Source: Ferrimonas sp. YFM
GTDB lineage: Bacteria; Pseudomonadota; Gammaproteobacteria; Enterobacterales; Shewanellaceae
Assembly: GCF_030296015.1 (NCBI RefSeq)
Contig: NZ_AP027368.1
Location: forward strand, 620,001 to 684,000
Direction of reading: 5' to 3'
Length of the DNA stretch: 64,000 nucleotides
Shown here: positions 60,470-64,000 of the stretch, in pieces
Position numbering within the stretch: the first letter of the stretch is position 1
How the letters are laid out: each line of letters opens with the position of its first letter
The notes under the pieces: model-generated
The model's database searches: none
Seen by the model: only the letters and a program-made list of their open reading frames with translations
Told to the model about the DNA's origin: nothing
Program-made: the position numbers and the translations under genes

Positions 60470-61426
60470 TTAACCGGTCAGCTTTTCGCTGAGCATCGTT
60501 TCCAGCTTGTCCTGGTCGATGGCGAAGTTTCGGATACCTTCGGACAGCTTGTCTGTGGCCATGGCATCCTGGTTCATCTCCCAGCGGAACTGGGCTTCGG
60601 TGATGGGGGCTGGGCGGGATTCCACTTCGCCGCTGAAGCTCAGCTTTCTCTCCACCTGGACATCACTCTGTTCCAGTTGCTCCAGCAGGCCTGGGCCGAT
60701 GGTCAGGCGGTCGCAGCCTGCCAGTTCCAGGATCTCGCCGGTGTTGCGGAAGCTGGCGCCCATCACTACGGTCTGGTAGCCGTGGCGCTTGTAGTAGTCG
60801 TAGATGTTGCTGACGGAGAGTACACCTGGATCTTCGGCCGCGCTGTACTCCTTGCCGGTGCTGGCCTTGTACCAGTCGAGAATCCGGCCCACGAAGGGGG
60901 AGATCAGGTAGGCGCCGGCTTCGGCACAGGCGCGGGCCTGGGCAAAGCTGAACAGCAGGGTCAGGTTGCAGTTGATCCCCTCCTGCTCCAGGTGACGTGC
61001 GGCCTGAATGCCCTCCCAGGTGGAGGCCAGCTTGATCAGGATACGCTCGTTGCTGATTCCCGCTTCATTATAAAGACGCATCAGCTTGTGGGCTTTATCG
61101 ATGGAGCCTTTGGTGTCGAAAGAGAGACGGGCATCCACCTCGGTGGAGATGCGTCCGGGAACGATCTTGAGGATCTCCAGGCCGATGTTGACCGCCAGCT
61201 TGTCGGCGGCATCTTCCAGTTGTTGTGCAGGATCGCTGCTCTGCGCCTTGGCCCAGGCGACCGCTTCCTCGATCAGCGGGGCATACTCAGGGATCTGGGC
61301 AGCCTTCAGGATCAGAGAGGGGTTGGTGGTGGCGTCTTCCGGGTGATAGCGCTTGATCGCTTCGATATCACCGGTATCGGCTACTATGGTCGTCAGTGCT
61401 TTCAGTTGGTTTAGAGCATTAGACAT
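60470..61426 (-). CDS. tal: Transaldolase
   Basis: A 318-residue class I aldolase of the non-oxidative pentose phosphate pathway. The Schiff-base lysine is in [11 protein letters not shown] (about 129-139). Other signatures are [12 protein letters not shown] near residue 29 and [12 protein letters not shown] near 180. Length matches TalB. It is the first gene of an apparent tal-pgi unit with a long upstream region. Confidence 0.96.
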   Translation of the reverse strand: MSNALNQLKALTTIVADTGDIEAIKRYHPEDATTNPSLILKAAQIPEYAPLIEEAVAWAKAQSSDPAQQLEDAADKLAVNIGLEILKIVPGRISTEVDARLSFDTKGSIDKAHKLMRLYNEAGISNERILIKLASTWEGIQAARHLEQEGINCNLTLLFSFAQARACAEAGAYLISPFVGRILDWYKASTGKEYSAAEDPGVLSVSNIYDYYKRHGYQTVVMGASFRNTGEILELAGCDRLTIGPGLLEQLEQSDVQVERKLSFSGEVESRPAPITEAQFRWEMNQDAMATDKLSEGIRNFAIDQDKLETMLSEKLTG

Positions 61427-61574
61427 AGATGTTCTTCCGTTACAACTTTCTGGGCAATTAGCCCACCATTAAATGCGATTTTGTATTATTTGCCAACAAT
61501 AAAGTAATAAAATTACAGTAAATCGCCAGCTCCAGGGACCCAATCGCGCATTTTGGGAGTGAATTCCCTTTAGC

Positions 61575-61611
61575 CTCTTGCCTCTTCTCCAGCCGTGAGC
61601 TGAGGCAAGAG
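61575..61611. other. 10-bp inverted repeat in the tal leader
   Basis: CTCTTGCCTC pairs perfectly with GAGGCAAGAG, with an inner AGC / GCT stem in the loop. No T run follows. It may be an operator or a leader hairpin of tal. Confidence 0.6.
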
Positions 61612-61806
61612 TTAGGTTCTGTGTAGATAAAAGGTGCTTGTTTCTCAGTAGTTTCAAGCCACTTTTTCGGACAGAATCAGAGAGTCTAGATCAAAGGGAC
61701 ACCGGGGTTCACCCATATAAGTCAATTTTCACCGGGTTTTTCATGGAACAGGGCTTTTTTCCATCCACGGGTGAGTGAAAAGTGTCCAGAATGAGTGTTG
61801 GCGAAG

Positions 61807-61875
61807 ATCGTTACCCTCTGCCTATAGAAAAAGGTAGTCGTCAGGCAGGCGTTTGCCACGACGATCATGGGTAAA
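61807..61875. other. Folded multi-stem segment
   Basis: Nested complementary pairs GATCGT / ACGATC and ACCC / GGGT enclose inner stems including GGCA / TGCC. The arrangement suggests a structured RNA or regulatory leader. Function is unknown. Confidence 0.4.
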
Positions 61876-62181
61876 ATATTGGCTTCAGGTTAAAAAAATG
61901 CTGCCGCAGGTGGGTTTTTCGGTAATGCCTTCGTTGCGTCCAGGATAGCGGGGTGTTGTGTTGTGAGCGGCCTCACGCGCTGTTCTGAAAAACCTATGCT
62001 AACGTGCCCCCCCATCGCCCGAAAGAGGTGCCTAAAAGTTGCCCTCTTTTGTTCAATTACAACCCTAAATAGGGGCGAAAGGCCAGGCACGGCCGCACTT
62101 TGTGGTTAGGGACAGTCCCATTAATAGTGAACCGGTAAGAATGACGCCGGGCTTTTTCACTCAGCAAAGAAGAATTCCAAT

Positions 62182-63636
62182 ATGAATATGACAGCAGTCA
62201 CCGGGGCCACTGCCCTGGAAGCCGTGAACGACGTTCTGGCTTCGGCAACCGGCGCCGTAAACGGTCTACTGTGGAATCACATCCTGATCTACCTGCTGGT
62301 ATTTGCAGGCTTCCTGTTTACCGTACGTCTGGGCTTCATCCAGTTCCGCCGTTTGGGTCATGGCTTCCGCTCTGTGATGCATGGTCGTGAGACCGAACAC
62401 GGCATCTCCTCCTTCCAGGTGTTCTGTACCTCCATGGCTGCCCGTGTGGGTACCGGTAACATGGCGGGTATCGCCGTGGCCATCGTCGGTGGTGGTCCTG
62501 GTGCCATCTTCTGGATGTGGGTCATTGCCCTGCTTGGCATGTCCACCGCATTCGTCGAGGCCACCCTGGCTCAGCTGTTCAAGGTTGAAGATGATGAAGG
62601 CTTCTACCGTGGCGGTCCTGCCTACTACATGGAGAAGGGGCTGGGTCAGCGCTGGATGGGGATCCTGTTCTCCATCTTCCTGATCATCTCCTTCGGATTC
62701 GTGTTCAACGCCGTTCAGGCCAACACCATTGCCGGTGCCATCGGTGATGCCTTCGGCATCGACAAACTGATGCTGGGTCTGGTGATGGTCGCCGCAACCG
62801 CCTTCATTATTGTCGGTGGTATGAAGAAGGTGGCCCACGCCTCCGAGGTAATTGTGCCCATTATGGCCGTGGTCTACCTGGCGGTTGCCCTGGTGGTGGT
62901 GTTCCTGAACCTGGGCAAGGTGCCTGCGGCTCTGGCGCTGATCATCGAGAGTGCCTTTGGCCTGGAGCAGTTTGCCGGCGGCGCATTGGGTGCCCTGATC
63001 ATCGGTGCCAAGCGTGGCCTGTTCTCTAACGAAGCGGGTATGGGTTCTGCGGCCAGTGTGGCGGCCAGTGCCAACCCCAACCCCAAGCACCCGGCTTCCC
63101 AGGGCTTTATCCAGATGACCGGCGTATTCGTGGATACCCTGGTGATCTGTACCGCCTCCGCGGCCATCATCCTGCTCTCCGGTGTTCTGGACAACCCGGG
63201 TGATGCCCAGGGTATTGGCCTGCTGCAGCTGGCTCTGACCAATGAACTGGGTGGCTGGGCAAGCTACTTCGTGGCCTTTGCCATCATCCTGTTCAGCTTC
63301 AGCTCCATCATCGCCAACTACAGCTACGCCGAGAACAACATCATGTTCCTGAACGGCAACACCCACAAAGGCCTGATGCTGTTCCGCATCGCCGTGCTGG
63401 GTATGGTGCTGTTTGGCTCTCTGGCCAAGGTGGCCGTGGTCTGGGATCTGGCCGATGCCTCCATGGGTATGATGGCGCTGGTGAACATTGTGGCGATCCT
63501 GGGCCTCTCCGGTCTGGCGGTGAAGTTGGCCAAGGATTATGTGCAGCAGCTGGATGCGGGTAAGACCCCGAGCTTTGATCCTGCACGCTTCCCTGAGCTC
63601 AAGGGCAAACTGGCCCCGGGCGTCTGGGAGAAGTAA
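62182..63636 (+). CDS. Alanine/glycine:cation symporter (AGCS family)
   Basis: A 484-residue membrane transporter with about ten to eleven helices that imports alanine or glycine with sodium. Family signatures are ARVGTGNMAGIAVAIVGGGPGA (about 87-109, core GTGNMAGIA) and FSNEAGMGSAASVAASA (about 280-296). The N-terminus begins MNMTAVTGATALEAV. The start is preceded by AAGAAG. It sits behind a long untranslated region and is followed by a strong terminator. Confidence 0.93.
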   Translation: MNMTAVTGATALEAVNDVLASATGAVNGLLWNHILIYLLVFAGFLFTVRLGFIQFRRLGHGFRSVMHGRETEHGISSFQVFCTSMAARVGTGNMAGIAVAIVGGGPGAIFWMWVIALLGMSTAFVEATLAQLFKVEDDEGFYRGGPAYYMEKGLGQRWMGILFSIFLIISFGFVFNAVQANTIAGAIGDAFGIDKLMLGLVMVAATAFIIVGGMKKVAHASEVIVPIMAVVYLAVALVVVFLNLGKVPAALALIIESAFGLEQFAGGALGALIIGAKRGLFSNEAGMGSAASVAASANPNPKHPASQGFIQMTGVFVDTLVICTASAAIILLSGVLDNPGDAQGIGLLQLALTNELGGWASYFVAFAIILFSFSSIIANYSYAENNIMFLNGNTHKGLMLFRIAVLGMVLFGSLAKVAVVWDLADASMGMMALVNIVAILGLSGLAVKLAKDYVQQLDAGKTPSFDPARFPELKGKLAPGVWEK

Positions 63637-63655
63637 GCCGATTACCCCTATCGAA

Positions 63656-63682
63656 AACCACGCCAGCCGGCGTGGTTTTTTT
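63656..63682 (+). terminator. Terminator after the symporter gene
   Basis: The stem AACCACGCC / GGCGTGGTT with a four-base loop is followed by a T7 run. Confidence 0.9.
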
Positions 63683-63738
63683 GTTGGGCGCCGGTGCTAT
63701 CATGGCTCCATCACTTTTGAATAAGGATGGAGCCTGCC

Positions 63739-64000
63739 ATGCTGGCCGTTATTTCCCCCGCCAAGAATCTGGATTACGACAACCCCGCCCCCACTGCCGT
63801 CAGCACTCAGCCCCAGTTGCTGGATGAGGCCGCCGAGCTGATTGAGGTGTGCCGTAAGCTGACTCCGGCGGATCTGGCCTCCCTGATGAAGCTCAGTGAC
63901 AAGCTGGCGGGACTGAATGTGGCCAGGTTCCAGGAGTGGAGTGCCCCCTTTACCCCGGAGAATGCCAAGCAGGCACTGTTTGCCTTCAATGGTGATGTCT
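63739..64000 (+). CDS. yaaA: YaaA family peroxide-stress protein, 3' end cut by the window
   Basis: The first 87 residues of a UPF0246/YaaA protein, which limits free iron under peroxide stress. The opening [16 protein letters not shown] and [18 protein letters not shown] near 52-69 are diagnostic, as is AFNGDV at the window edge. The full protein is about 250-260 residues in relatives. The ATG follows GGATGGAG. Confidence 0.93.
   Translation, partial: MLAVISPAKNLDYDNPAPTAVSTQPQLLDEAAELIEVCRKLTPADLASLMKLSDKLAGLNVARFQEWSAPFTPENAKQALFAFNGDV

Larger units (their letters stand above)
61427..62181. other. Long divergent region between tal and the alanine/glycine symporter gene
   Basis: About 755 bases without a gene. 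It contains a 10-bp perfect stem at 61575-61611 and a multi-stem region around 61805-61875, both listed separately, and a third folded stretch near 62020-62150 just before the symporter. I could not match the glycine, lysine or other familiar riboswitch cores to it. Confidence 0.5.

Noticed and set aside
61427..62181. Glycine or lysine riboswitch before the symporter
   Set aside because: AGAGGTGC near 62024 recalls the lysine motif, but the other conserved lysine blocks and the glycine cores are missing or out of order.

Overview
The window is a chromosomal segment of a gammaproteobacterium. The housekeeping gene order (mutY-yggX beside trmB-yggL-glsB; hemW-rdgB-yggU-yggT-proC-yggS beside pilT-pilU), a SirA-type octaheme sulfite reductase cluster, and codon use that looks fairly GC-rich suggest an Alteromonadales relative of Shewanella or Ferrimonas, more likely Ferrimonas-like. 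This is inference; no database was searched. Genes are densely packed and I see no integrase, transposase, prophage or CRISPR array. || Layout. 0-7.4 kb: mutT-like, a small membrane protein, a Fre-like flavin reductase with altered motifs, a diguanylate cyclase, a eukaryotic-type S-adenosylmethionine decarboxylase, and a LysR/Bcr-type efflux pair. 7.4-12.4 kb: a four-gene nucleoside-type ABC importer (BMP family) with a likely CRP site upstream. 12.6-19.4 kb: MOSC protein, FkpA, YaeQ, HIT, PAP2, DEAD-box helicase with an Arg/Gly-rich decapeptide tail, GST and a small outer-membrane barrel. || 19.6-22.0 kb: three complete tRNA-Phe(GAA) genes on the minus strand, each with its own promoter. They are interspersed with seven partial copies of the tRNA 3' end. 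Units are about 181-187 bp, most carry a GNRA-capped terminator, and a YbaK-type (ProX-like) tRNA-editing gene is embedded among them. The architecture recalls the tyrT/rtT repeats of E. coli but is built on tRNA-Phe. This is the most unusual structure in the window. || 22.2-36.4 kb: a ToxR-like membrane regulator, then a sulfite-respiration locus. Leftward run CcmF-, CcmH- and TlpA/CcmG-like maturation genes. Rightward run sirA (seven CXXCH hemes plus one CX15CH), a rhodanese, an FKBP isomerase with a Met-rich tail, a TPR CcmI/NrfG-like protein, a Tat-exported 4x[4Fe-4S] protein, an NrfD-type quinol dehydrogenase, and nosLDFY-like genes. Together these suggest quinol -> SirD -> SirC -> SirA electron flow, a dedicated pathway for the atypical heme, and a copper supply route for the active site. 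|| 36.4-47.2 kb: DNA repair, tRNA modification and the conserved ygg genes, plus a small unassigned transcription unit near 42.0-42.4 kb. 47.2-54.2 kb: twitching ATPases, TetR, a c-di-GMP phosphodiesterase and NADH dehydrogenase II. 54.2-64 kb: thioesterase, threonine aldolase, Nfo and Ung repair enzymes, hemerythrin, Pgi and transaldolase, an alanine/glycine:cation symporter behind a long untranslated region, and a yaaA gene cut by the window edge.
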